A stretch of 64,000 nucleotides of DNA, taken from positions 310,001 through 374,000 of the forward strand of contig NZ_KN676113.1 of NCBI RefSeq assembly GCF_000802185.1, read 5' to 3'. The position numbers and the translations under genes are program-made. Of the stretch, positions 1-7,697 are shown piece by piece (position 1 is the stretch's first letter; each line of letters begins with the position of its first letter). The notes beneath the pieces are model-generated. The model saw only the letters and a program-made list of their open reading frames with translations, did no database searches and was not told where the DNA came from. Source of the DNA: Belnapia sp. F-4-1 (lineage in GTDB: Bacteria > Pseudomonadota > Alphaproteobacteria > Acetobacterales > Acetobacteraceae).

Positions 1-209
1 ACCTCGTAGCGGCCCCGGTACGCACTCTCGCGCGTGCCGCGCGCCTCGTCGTAACGTCCATTCGGCAACAGCTCGTGCCGCACTCGCCCGTCATCGGTGA
101 CCCACATGCCGACATAGGGATGCGCCGGCCGCGCCGCGCCCTGTTCGGCTGCCGCAGGGATGGAGAACATCATGGCCAGGCCCGCCGCCGCTGCGCCAAG
201 GCCGCGCAT
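1..209 (-). CDS. Atu4866-family secreted protein, 3' part missing (window edge)
   Basis: Reading leftwards from an ATG at 209, 69 codons are visible before the window ends. The first ~22 residues (MRGLGAAAAGLAMMFSIPAAA) look like a signal peptide. They are followed by HPYVGMWVTDDGRVRHELLP and GRYDEARG, which I recognise as the core of the small Agrobacterium Atu4866-type domain, a compact beta-rich fold of unknown function. The start codon shares one base with the stop of the upstream SDR gene (TGATG), so the two are very probably translated from one message. The C-terminus lies outside the window, so completeness cannot be judged. Confidence 0.7.
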   Translation of the reverse strand, partial: MRGLGAAAAGLAMMFSIPAAAEQGAARPAHPYVGMWVTDDGRVRHELLPNGRYDEARGTRESAYRGRYE

Positions 210-937
210 CAATGCGCCGCCCGGGTTGGACGCACCACGATCTCGTTAACGTCCACCTGCTCAGGCTGCTCCAGCGCGAAGCGCACGGCGCGGCCGATGG
301 CATCTGGCTGGATCGCAACGGCACGATAGGTCCTCATGGCCTCCGCCGCTGCGGGGTCGGTGATCGTGTCAGCAAGTTCGCTTTCCACCACGCCCGGATG
401 GATGCAGGTGACGCGAATGTCGCTGCGCTCCTGGCGCAGGCCATCCGATATCGCACGCACGGCAAATTTGGTGGCGCAATATACTGCCGCCGTCGGTGAA
501 ACAGTGAGTGCGCCCACCGAAGCGATGTTGACGACGTGGCCAGAGCCGCGTGCCGTCATCTCGGGCAGCACGGCGGCAATGCCGTAAAGCACGCCCTTGA
601 TGTTCACATCCACCATCCGCTCCCATTCCTCGACCTTGACCGAAGCCATGAGCGACAGCGGCATCACCCCGGCGTTGTTGACGATCGCATCCACGCGGCC
701 GAATGCCTCGCGCCCCGCCTGGGCGAAGGCCTCGACGCTGGCACGATCCGTCACGTCGAGTTGACGTGTCAGGATGCGGGCACCAGTGCCGTGCAGTTCT
801 TCCGCCAGCACCTCCAAGCGTTCCGTGCGACGGGCGCCGAGCACCAGCGTTGCACCGGCCGCCGCAAGTTCCTTGGCGATGCCGAGCCCGATGCCGCTGG
901 AGGCGCCGGTAATAAGAACGACTTTTTCAAGAGCCAT
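209..937 (-). CDS. SDR family NAD(P)-dependent oxidoreductase
   Basis: Classical short-chain dehydrogenase of 242 residues. The cofactor glycine motif TGASSGIG is at 10-17, NNAG at 87-90, and the catalytic residues Ser140, Tyr153 and Lys157 are in place (YCATK). Arg36-Arg37 after the second beta strand suggests NADP(H) preference. I chose the ATG at 937 because GGGAGAAG lies just upstream; the frame is open for 20 more codons but those do not resemble the family. It overlaps the following Atu4866-type gene and is divergent from a LysR regulator 144 bp away, a common arrangement in which the regulator controls the reductase. The substrate cannot be told from the sequence. Confidence 0.9.
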   Translation of the reverse strand: MALEKVVLITGASSGIGLGIAKELAAAGATLVLGARRTERLEVLAEELHGTGARILTRQLDVTDRASVEAFAQAGREAFGRVDAIVNNAGVMPLSLMASVKVEEWERMVDVNIKGVLYGIAAVLPEMTARGSGHVVNIASVGALTVSPTAAVYCATKFAVRAISDGLRQERSDIRVTCIHPGVVESELADTITDPAAAEAMRTYRAVAIQPDAIGRAVRFALEQPEQVDVNEIVVRPTRAAH

Positions 938-1081
938 AGCAGCTTCTCCCATTTGACTGGTGCGATTCCGCTCCCTGCTGGCAGGACCAGGCGGCATCGC
1001 TCGGTTGGGCAGAAGCTATGCATTCAGAACTGGCTCGATAATCCACCTTTTCAGCGATGAGCTGGTTAGTATAACTGGACA
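938..1081. promoter_or_regulatory. Divergent promoter region, SDR / lysR
   Basis: This is the only non-coding DNA between the two divergent genes, so both promoters and any LysR operator must lie here. The lysR-proximal half is the less GC-rich part and contains T-N11-A type sequence around 1030-1045. That motif is too loose to count as a site on its own. No sigma70 boxes stand out. Confidence 0.35.
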
Positions 1082-2008
1082 ATGCGCTCCGACCTCAACG
1101 CCCTCGCCGTCTTTGTCACCGTGGCGGAGGAACGCAGCTTCCGCGCCGCCGCAGACCGCCTGGGGGTCACGCGGTCCGCCGTCAGCCAGTCGATTCGTCG
1201 GCTAGAGGAAACACTTGGCGTGACGATCCTGCATCGGACCACGCGCAGCGTCGCTCTGACCGAGGCCGGCGATAGGTTACGTGCCGACATCGCCCCAGCG
1301 ATCGCCGAGATGCACGCGGCCATGGAGGGCGTTCGCAGCCTCGGCGGTCCGCCGCGGGGGCAGCTGCGTATCGCCGTGTCCTCCATCGCCGAAGCCTTCC
1401 TGTCCGGCCCGCTCCTCGCCGGCTTCTGCCGGGCCTTTCCGGAGATTCAGCTCGACATCCTCGTCACCGACGAGGAGGGCGACATCGTCGCGCTGGGCTT
1501 CGATGCAGGCGTGCGGTTGGGCGAGGTGATCGAGCAGGACATGATAGCCGTCCCCGTTTCGGACGATCAGTGCCAACTCGCAGTGTGCTCCCCCGCCTAT
1601 CTGGCAGAGCGCGGCCGGCCAGGACACCCACGCGATCTGGCGCGGCATCGCTGCATCGGCTGGCGCCCAGCCCCGCACCGCCCGCCCTATCGCTGGGAGT
1701 TCACCGAAGGCGGGCGCGAGTTCGCCGTTGACGTGGTCCCCGAGGTTACCACCAACGACATGGGCCTCATGATCCGCATGGCGCTCAACGGCGCCGGGAT
1801 CACCTTCGGCATGGCGGACACGTTCCGGAGCTTTCTGGAACGCGGGGAGCTCGTGCCTTTGCTGGAGAATTTCAATACGCCCTTCGCGGGCTTCTACCTT
1901 TACTATCCGAACCGCCAAAACGTCGCGCCCAAGCTTCGCGCACTCATCGACCACGTTCAACGCCGTCGTGGCGCCGCAAGCAGGAGCAGTTCGGTTCAAA
2001 GACGTTGA
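1082..2008 (+). CDS. LysR family transcriptional regulator
   Basis: A 308-residue LysR-type regulator. The N-terminal winged helix-turn-helix covers about residues 1-60 (LNALAVFVTVAEERSFRAAA, then VTRSAVSQSIRRLEE). A periplasmic-binding-protein-like effector domain runs from about 90 to 295. It starts with ATG at 1082 and no strong ribosome-binding site is visible. It is transcribed away from the SDR gene, its likely target. LysR proteins usually bind the shared intergenic region and respond to a small molecule; the effector is unknown here. Within the family it resembles the group often found beside SDR and quinone-reductase genes. Confidence 0.9.
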   Translation: MRSDLNALAVFVTVAEERSFRAAADRLGVTRSAVSQSIRRLEETLGVTILHRTTRSVALTEAGDRLRADIAPAIAEMHAAMEGVRSLGGPPRGQLRIAVSSIAEAFLSGPLLAGFCRAFPEIQLDILVTDEEGDIVALGFDAGVRLGEVIEQDMIAVPVSDDQCQLAVCSPAYLAERGRPGHPRDLARHRCIGWRPAPHRPPYRWEFTEGGREFAVDVVPEVTTNDMGLMIRMALNGAGITFGMADTFRSFLERGELVPLLENFNTPFAGFYLYYPNRQNVAPKLRALIDHVQRRRGAASRSSSVQRR

Positions 2009-2446
2009 GGCGAAGACGTCAGCTCTGACAGCTCGTGCTGTCGAGCGACACCGCTTTCAGCTCTGGTTTTCTCGATCCACCGACAGCCAGACGCAGCGTC
2101 CGCTCTCCGGAAGGTTGCTGAGCTATCAGGGACGAGGAACACCTTCGGATCGAGCAGGACTGTAGCCACGGGCCGTATGGGAGCCTGCTGTCGCTATCAG
2201 ATGCTCACTTGCGGCAGGCGCGTTTGTCGCATGTGACCAGGGCTTCGGGCCGCCCGGAATGGCGCCTGATGTCGCCAACCAATCTCGGCCTTCGAGCTGG
2301 ATCGGGTGCTTAGCGGCTGTGGGAGGCCATCCCCCTGAATGTCTGCTCTACATTCTCCAACAACCGACGAAGTAGCCCATCTGGGCCCACTCCCTGTGGT
2401 ATGGTCTGGCCGGAAGTGGCCTGCCGCGCACGCCAGGACGAGGAGA
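2009..2446. other. Non-coding stretch between lysR and a Bug protein gene
   Basis: 438 bp between two convergent genes. I found no reading frame with protein-like composition, no clear terminator hairpin with a T tract, and no recognisable transposase fragment. A 65-codon open frame runs out of the end of lysR but looks random. Confidence 0.5.
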
Positions 2447-3427
2447 TCAGCCCAGGCTGATCCCGGTGTCGCGGATGAGTTGCTGGATCAGGGCCCGCTC
2501 GCTCAGTAGCCGCTCACCGAGCCGCGCGGGCTCGGCGGCGGTCGCTTCGGCGCCGATCTCGGCGAAGCGGGCCTTCACCTCGGCATCCGAGGTCGCGGCG
2601 TTGATTGCAGCCTCCAGCCGCTGGCGCGCCTCCTCCGGCGTGCCGCTGCGGCAGAAGATCGCATTCCAACTGGTGATGTCGAAGTCCGGGATGCCGGATT
2701 CGGCGATCGTCGGCACACCGGGGATGCCGCCGCGCCTCGCGCTGGTGACGGCCAGCGCAACGGCCCGCCCGCCCTGCACGACGGGATTGAGGGAGTTCGC
2801 GGTGAGGATGCCGGCCGGCAGCGTCCCTGCGGCGAGGTCGCGCGCGACCTCCGACCCGCCGCGATAGGGGATGTGCTCCAGTTTCACCCCCGCCCGATGC
2901 GCCAGCAGCGCGCCGGCCAGGTGGCCCGGGCTACCGACGCCGGGCGTGCCGTAGGAAAGGCCGTCGCGGTCCGCCTTGGCCTTGTCAAGGAAGTTCCGGA
3001 AGTCGCGCACCCCCTCATGTGCCGGCACGGCGAGGATGTAAGGAACCTCTGCGACCATACCAACGGGCGCGAAGTCGCGCTCGTAGTTGAATGGCGTCGA
3101 GCGATGGATGAATTGCGCGACGACAAAAGAAGCCGCATCGAACAGCAACGTGTGCCCGTCCGCTGGGGCGGAGGCGACCGCGCCCGCCGCGAGCGTGCCC
3201 CCGGCACCGCCGCGATTGTCGACGACGATGTTCTGGCCCAGCGCCGCCGACATCTTCCCAATGATCAGGCGTGCGAGCGTGTCGGAATTGCCGCCCGGCG
3301 CGAAGGCGACGATGAGGCGGATGGGACGGTTGGGGAAGCCGCGCTGGGCCAGTACCGCGGGCGTGGGTAGCAGCGCGGTGCCGGCCAAGGCGAGGAGGGT
3401 GCGGCGGTACGGGACGGGGTGCGGCAT
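2447..3427 (-). CDS. Bug/TctC family tripartite tricarboxylate transporter substrate-binding protein
   Basis: About 326 residues with a signal peptide (RRTLLALAGTALLPTPAVLAQ). The Bug-family hallmarks follow: FPNRPIRLIVAFAPGG near the mature N-terminus, VVDNRGGAGGT, ADGHTLLF, and the central SYGTPGVGSPGHLAG and IPYRGG segments. Bug proteins are periplasmic receptors for carboxylates and related compounds, and many are orphans lacking TctA/TctB, as here. I prefer the ATG at 3427 (GAGG nine bases upstream) over the ATG at 3436, which has no spacing to that box. It lies 43 bp downstream of another binding-protein gene on the same strand, so the pair is probably co-transcribed. The ligand is unknown. 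Confidence 0.88.
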   Translation of the reverse strand: MPHPVPYRRTLLALAGTALLPTPAVLAQRGFPNRPIRLIVAFAPGGNSDTLARLIIGKMSAALGQNIVVDNRGGAGGTLAAGAVASAPADGHTLLFDAASFVVAQFIHRSTPFNYERDFAPVGMVAEVPYILAVPAHEGVRDFRNFLDKAKADRDGLSYGTPGVGSPGHLAGALLAHRAGVKLEHIPYRGGSEVARDLAAGTLPAGILTANSLNPVVQGGRAVALAVTSARRGGIPGVPTIAESGIPDFDITSWNAIFCRSGTPEEARQRLEAAINAATSDAEVKARFAEIGAEATAAEPARLGERLLSERALIQQLIRDTGISLG

Positions 3428-3470
3428 GGTGTGCATCCTCGAAAGGGCGTGGTCGTCGGCGAGATGGGGC

Positions 3471-4268
3471 TCAGCCCCTGCTCAACGGTTCCAGCCCGGT
3501 TCGGCGCAACATCGGCGTCGCTTCGGGCGAAGCGAGAAAGTGGATCAAGGCCTGCGCGGCTTCCGGCTGCCGGGCGTTCGCAGTGACGACGGCGCAGAAG
3601 ATCGTCGGAAGCTGCACGTCCTCGGGGATCGTGCCGAGATAGCTGATGCCGGGAACGGTGACGATCTCGCTCACCTGCTGGAAGCCGAGTTCTGCCTCGC
3701 CGCGGGCGACGACGACGGCAACGCGCTCGGAAAGGATACGGCGGGACTTTGGCATGACCTGGTCGTGGATACCGAGGCGCCGATACATCTCGTTCTCGAT
3801 GTACACGCCGCTGGCGCTGGCGGAATAGGCGATGGAGGAGGCGTTCAGGAGGGCCTGGCGGAAGGCATCGAGGGTAGAGATATCGGGCTTCGGCGCCCCG
3901 TCCTTCACGCAGGCACCGATGAGGGACCGGGCGATGTCCACGCGGCTGCTGGAGCGGATGAGACCGCGCGCCTCAAGCGGAGGAAGGCCGCCGTCAGCGA
4001 GAAGGAGGACGTCGGCAAGCTCGCCGCGGGCGAGGCGCTGCGGGATTGCGTCGGGGGCGGTCCCCATGGAGGAGGAGGCGACCGAAATGAGGGTGTGGCC
4101 GGTCGCGCGCTGGAATTCGGGGACGAGGGCGAGATAGGCGGCGTTCAGGCCACCAGAGGAGAACACAGTAAGCTCGGCCGCGACGGCAGAACGGGCAAGA
4201 AAAGGCAATGCGGCCGCACCGAGAAGGAATGCGCGGCGCTTGGTGCCGTTTGGGGTCATTGAGCGCAT
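3471..4268 (-). CDS. ModA-like extracellular solute-binding protein
   Basis: A 265-residue protein with a twin-basic leader (KRRAFLLGAAALPFLARSAVAA) that may be a Tat or Sec signal. A type II periplasmic binding fold follows: ELTVFSSGGLNAAYLALVP, ASSSMGTA, ADVLLLADGGL, GSYLGT-like strands and the closing HFLASPEA segment. This resembles the ModA-like molybdate/tungstate-binding superfamily. No ModB or ModC genes are nearby, so a molybdate role is doubtful, and stand-alone members often act with carboxylate catabolism. The start at 4268 was chosen for GAAGAGG six bases upstream; in-frame ATGs at 4298 and 4259 are alternatives. It precedes the Bug gene in a likely two-gene operon. Confidence 0.8.
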   Translation of the reverse strand: MRSMTPNGTKRRAFLLGAAALPFLARSAVAAELTVFSSGGLNAAYLALVPEFQRATGHTLISVASSSMGTAPDAIPQRLARGELADVLLLADGGLPPLEARGLIRSSSRVDIARSLIGACVKDGAPKPDISTLDAFRQALLNASSIAYSASASGVYIENEMYRRLGIHDQVMPKSRRILSERVAVVVARGEAELGFQQVSEIVTVPGISYLGTIPEDVQLPTIFCAVVTANARQPEAAQALIHFLASPEATPMLRRTGLEPLSRG

Positions 4269-4430
4269 GGAATGCCTCTTCAACGGGACGTGCTGCATCC
4301 TAGTCGGCTTGGGAAATCTTCTAGATGGTGCCCATGCGCGAGCATGATAGGCTTCGGTCGCTGCGGATCCGCTGGATGTCGGAGGTGTGGCACCCCCTAC
4401 CCCTTCGCCACGCCGTTACCGCGTCTTCCA

Positions 4431-5483
4431 TCAGCCGCCCGCCGCTTCGTGCCCCTTCGGCTCCCGCCGAAACAGGCCGATCAGCGGCGACACCACAAAC
4501 TGCACCACGGGGATCAGCACTGCGCCGACCAGCAATCCCACCACACCCGACCCCGCCGCCGTCGCTAGCCATTCCACGACACCAGCAACCGCTGGCACCG
4601 CCTCCGCCGCCGCGACGGCAACGCCGTGGATTGCGTGCTCTACCCATGGCAGGCCGTAGCTCGCCAGCCCGTGCACGATGATGCCGCCCCCCACCCACAC
4701 CATCGCCGCCGTGCCCACGACCGCCAGCACCTTGAGGAACCAGGGCATCCCCACCACCAGCCCGCGCCCGATTGCCTGCGTCACCGGGCGCACCGAAAGG
4801 TCAGCGCTGCTGGGCTGGCCAATCTTCCGGCGGAAGATCGCCGAGATGGGTCGCTCGCCGACCGCCATCGCCAACCCGGAATCGTCCGCTTTCACGATCA
4901 GCGCCACCACGCCGTAAACGCCCACCGTGATGCCGATGCCCACGATCGCGAGCACCACCGCCTGCTCCCACAGCGGCACGTCGGGTAAGGTGCCCAGCGT
5001 GATCGCCATGATCTCGGCCGACAGGATGAAGTCAGTGCCGATGGCGCCGCGCACCTTCGCGTCTTCCAGCGCCTTGGGGTTCTCCGGCGGTGCCAGCACC
5101 GTCGCCTCGTGCTGGCTGGCCCCGTGCGGCGCCACCGCATGCCAGACCTTTTCCGCTCCCTCGTAGCAAAGGTAGGCCCCGCCCAGCATCAGCAGCGGCG
5201 TGATCGCCCAGGGCGCGAACAGGCTCAGCAGCAGCGCCCCAGGGAGAAGGAAAAGCATCTTGTTCTTGAGCGATCCCCACGCGATCCGTGCCACGATCGG
5301 CACCTCGCGCGCCGCGGAAAAGCCCACCACGTAGCGCGGCGTCACTGCCGCGTCGTCGATCACCACGCCCGCCGCCTTGGCGCCCGCCTTGGTAGACTGC
5401 GCCACCACGTCGTCCAGCGAGGCCGCCGCGACCTTGGCCAGCCCGGCGATGTCGTCCAACAGCGCGATCAACCCTGTGCTCAA
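4431..5483 (-). CDS. DUF808 family integral membrane protein (YedI-like)
   Basis: A 350-residue membrane protein. The N-terminal signature GLIALLDDIAGLAKVAAASLDD is that of the DUF808/YedI family, a group of inner-membrane proteins of unknown function. Hydrophobic helices follow (LLPGALLLSLFAPWAITPLLML; AVVLAIVGIGITVGVYGVVALI; FLKVLAVVGTAAMVWVGGGI; GVVGLLVGAVLIPVVQFVV). The frame is open further upstream to an ATG at 5570, but those residues are not family-like. I place the start at a TTG at 5483, which has GGGGAG six bases before it and puts the family signature right at the N-terminus. It is a single gene on the minus strand. Confidence 0.85.
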   Translation of the reverse strand: MSTGLIALLDDIAGLAKVAAASLDDVVAQSTKAGAKAAGVVIDDAAVTPRYVVGFSAAREVPIVARIAWGSLKNKMLFLLPGALLLSLFAPWAITPLLMLGGAYLCYEGAEKVWHAVAPHGASQHEATVLAPPENPKALEDAKVRGAIGTDFILSAEIMAITLGTLPDVPLWEQAVVLAIVGIGITVGVYGVVALIVKADDSGLAMAVGERPISAIFRRKIGQPSSADLSVRPVTQAIGRGLVVGMPWFLKVLAVVGTAAMVWVGGGIIVHGLASYGLPWVEHAIHGVAVAAAEAVPAVAGVVEWLATAAGSGVVGLLVGAVLIPVVQFVVSPLIGLFRREPKGHEAAGG

Positions 5484-5766
5484 GCGCAGCTCCCCCGGTT
5501 GCGCGCGTGCGCATTCAGCATGAACGATCGGTAAGCTCGCTGCAGCCCCAGAAGTTCGTTTCGAAAACATCAGAACTGGGTCGCGGGCGCCGCTGGCCTC
5601 CCCGGACGGGGGTGCTGGTGCTGTTTAGGGCGGGAGGCAGTCAGCGTTGATCGGGCTTCATCCAGAATGCATCTTCTGGATGCGCCCCATCACGGTCCAG
5701 CGTGCCATTTCCAGTTCGCTTCGGGTCGCCTGCTGCGGCAGCCTTTCGAGCAGGGCGGTCGGATGC

Positions 5767-6072
5767 TTACCCTGCTCCCTGCGCCTTCCGCACCGCCTCA
5801 AGCACCGCCTCGTGCGTCGCCAGGATTCGCCGCAGCGTGGGTTTCCCTTTGTCGCTCGCCTCAGCGATGCCCTCGTGCATTTCTTCGATCCCCGTCGTCA
5901 TCTGCTCGGCCAAGCCAGATAGCCGCTCCTGTAGCGCCTCGTTGTCGTCCTGGAGTTCGGCTGCCCAGATCGCTAGGACGCGAGAGAACTCGGTGGCCGC
6001 GCGGGTGGGCGGGACGCCCGCCTGTAGGAGCTTAACGAGGGGAGCCAAGTCGGCATTTGGGGAGCGGGACAT
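5767..6072 (-). CDS. Small hypothetical protein, helical
   Basis: A 101-residue frame that I do not recognise. Its composition is protein-like: charged and amphipathic, with heptad-type spacing (LQDDNEALQERLSGLAEQMT, then EEMHEGIAEASDKGK), suggesting a coiled coil and a soluble protein. There is no signal peptide and no membrane segment. The ribosome-binding site is weak. It stands alone between the DUF808 gene and an IS-rich region. It could be a spurious frame, but the codon usage looks like that of neighbouring genes. Confidence 0.45.
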   Translation of the reverse strand: MSRSPNADLAPLVKLLQAGVPPTRAATEFSRVLAIWAAELQDDNEALQERLSGLAEQMTTGIEEMHEGIAEASDKGKPTLRRILATHEAVLEAVRKAQGAG

Positions 6073-6859
6073 GCTTGGGAAGGTAGGTAGGCGGACCTTA
6101 CGTGGCTAGACAACAAAAGCTGCTTTTTGACCGGCAGCGGCTGCTACGCGACCTTGGCAGGGGTGGATAGCAGTTGGCAGGGCCAACTGTCCGGCTGGGA
6201 CCTACCGCCCGTGAAAGTTGCGCCTGATCGGCCGGGGTTCGCGCTTCTGGGCTGCTGCCGAAGGCGGCTTCACAAATGAGTCGAGTGCAAGGCGGACTTT
6301 GTCTCCGTCGTCCAATGCCCAGGAACAGCGCCCGCTGATACATGCTAGGAGATACTTGCAAGCTCGACGTCGTTTCTGCCGGAGACTCAGGCGGGCCGCT
6401 CGCCATTTGAGGGAAGAGATGGCGCGCCTGTGATACGGCGATGGGACGCATCTGACCCCTTGGCCTACCGGCGGCCACGCCGGTGCGGTCCCCAAGCCCC
6501 CGCCGACGTCGCCGCTCCGCCCATCCGCTGCCGCGCGAGCGGACCTGGCGTTAGCGGCGCCGCCTGCCGGGCGCGAGGCGAGACGCCAAGGCGAAAACAG
6601 GGCAGGCGAGATCCGGGTATCCTTGCGGACCAAGCGCCGCCGGACGGGCCAGGTCTGGACGCCACCTTTAAAAGGCTCGCCAGCGTGATTGATCTGACCG
6701 CCACAGCCTTCGCCGCCGAGGAGCGCCGCCCTGACCGAAATGAAGCTATGCCGCGCCGGCCATGAGCCGGACCAACCCAGCATCGTAGCCCGCTTGCAAC
6801 CGGGCCCGCCGCTCAACCCGGACCTGACGGCACTCTTGAGCGCCTTCGCCGACGAGGCA
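6073..6859. other. Gene-poor stretch leading into IS debris
   Basis: About 790 bp with no convincing gene. A 251-codon frame on the minus strand has an arginine/alanine/serine-rich random composition and no family resemblance. The right half runs directly into a decayed IS3 transposase, so part of it may be older element or target DNA that I cannot identify. Confidence 0.4.
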
Positions 6860-7440
6860 GACGCGGACGTACACGGCTCACCAAGCGCAAGCGCCGGTAC
6901 CGGTACACCACCGACAGCACATACACTTTCCCAGCGGCGTCGAATCTGCTTGGGCACGACCTTACGGCCAGTCCGCCAACCGAGTCTGGTTGGCCGATCT
7001 CGCCTTCCCTTGGACTGCCGAGGGCTGGTTGTATCTGGCTATGGTGTCGGCCTGTTCTCCCGCCGCGTCGCTCGGTCGAGGCATGGCTGACCATCTCGGC
7101 TATGAGCTTGCGCTGGCCGCGCTCGACATGGCCCTCGCTCGTGAGCGGCTGGTGCCCAGCTTGAGGCACCATTCAAACCGCAAGATACAGATCGCAGCAC
7201 ACGAGTACCGTCAGAAATTGCAGCAGAACGGTATGCTCTGCCCCACGAGCCGCAAGGGCGGTTGCCGAGACAACGCGCCGATGGAAAGTTCCATGCCACT
7301 CCGAAGGGCGAACTCGTTGAGCCGTATGACTACCTCACCAGCAACCAAGCCAGAGTTGACCTGTTCCAGCATGCCGAACGCATCTACAATCGTCGCCGCT
7401 GCGCTCCGACATCCACTATCTTACAACTGAGCAGATGGTC
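6860..7440 (+). pseudogene. IS3-family transposase (OrfB) remnant
   Basis: The DDE integrase core of an IS3-type transposase can be read in pieces. The segment AEGWLYLAM followed by FSRRV (in a second frame), then MADHLGYELALAALDMALAR, a degenerate LRHHSNR in place of the usual HHSDRG, SRKG-C-DNAPMES, and finally YNRRRC, are all in the family's order. At least two frame changes are needed to join them, and the second catalytic Asp has become Asn, so it cannot be active. It marks the left side of the accessory region that begins with the glycosyltransferase at 7698. Confidence 0.65.
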
Positions 7441-7697
7441 GCGGTGTTCCATGCAGATGCATCGGCCGCGCAACAGTGTGCGCGGGGTGGGGCATGGCCG
7501 GCGTGTCGAACGCCTCAAGCAATACGGCATCGCGCCGCCAACGCTGCGCCGGATGCAGGCCAACCTCCATCGCCGCGGTGCCGGACCAGCAGATGGAGGC
7601 GATAAGGCAGCTGGCCGCTTGGTCTGCGAGGAGGGATGCCCGCGGCTGACCCAGGTGTGGCGTGGACTGCGGCCGGATATTGCCGGATAAAGCGGCC

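Noticed and set aside
6202-6957. Open frame of about 250 codons on the minus strand
   Set aside because: Composition is random (Arg/Ser/Ala/Pro), there is no ribosome-binding site, and it overlaps a transposase relic.
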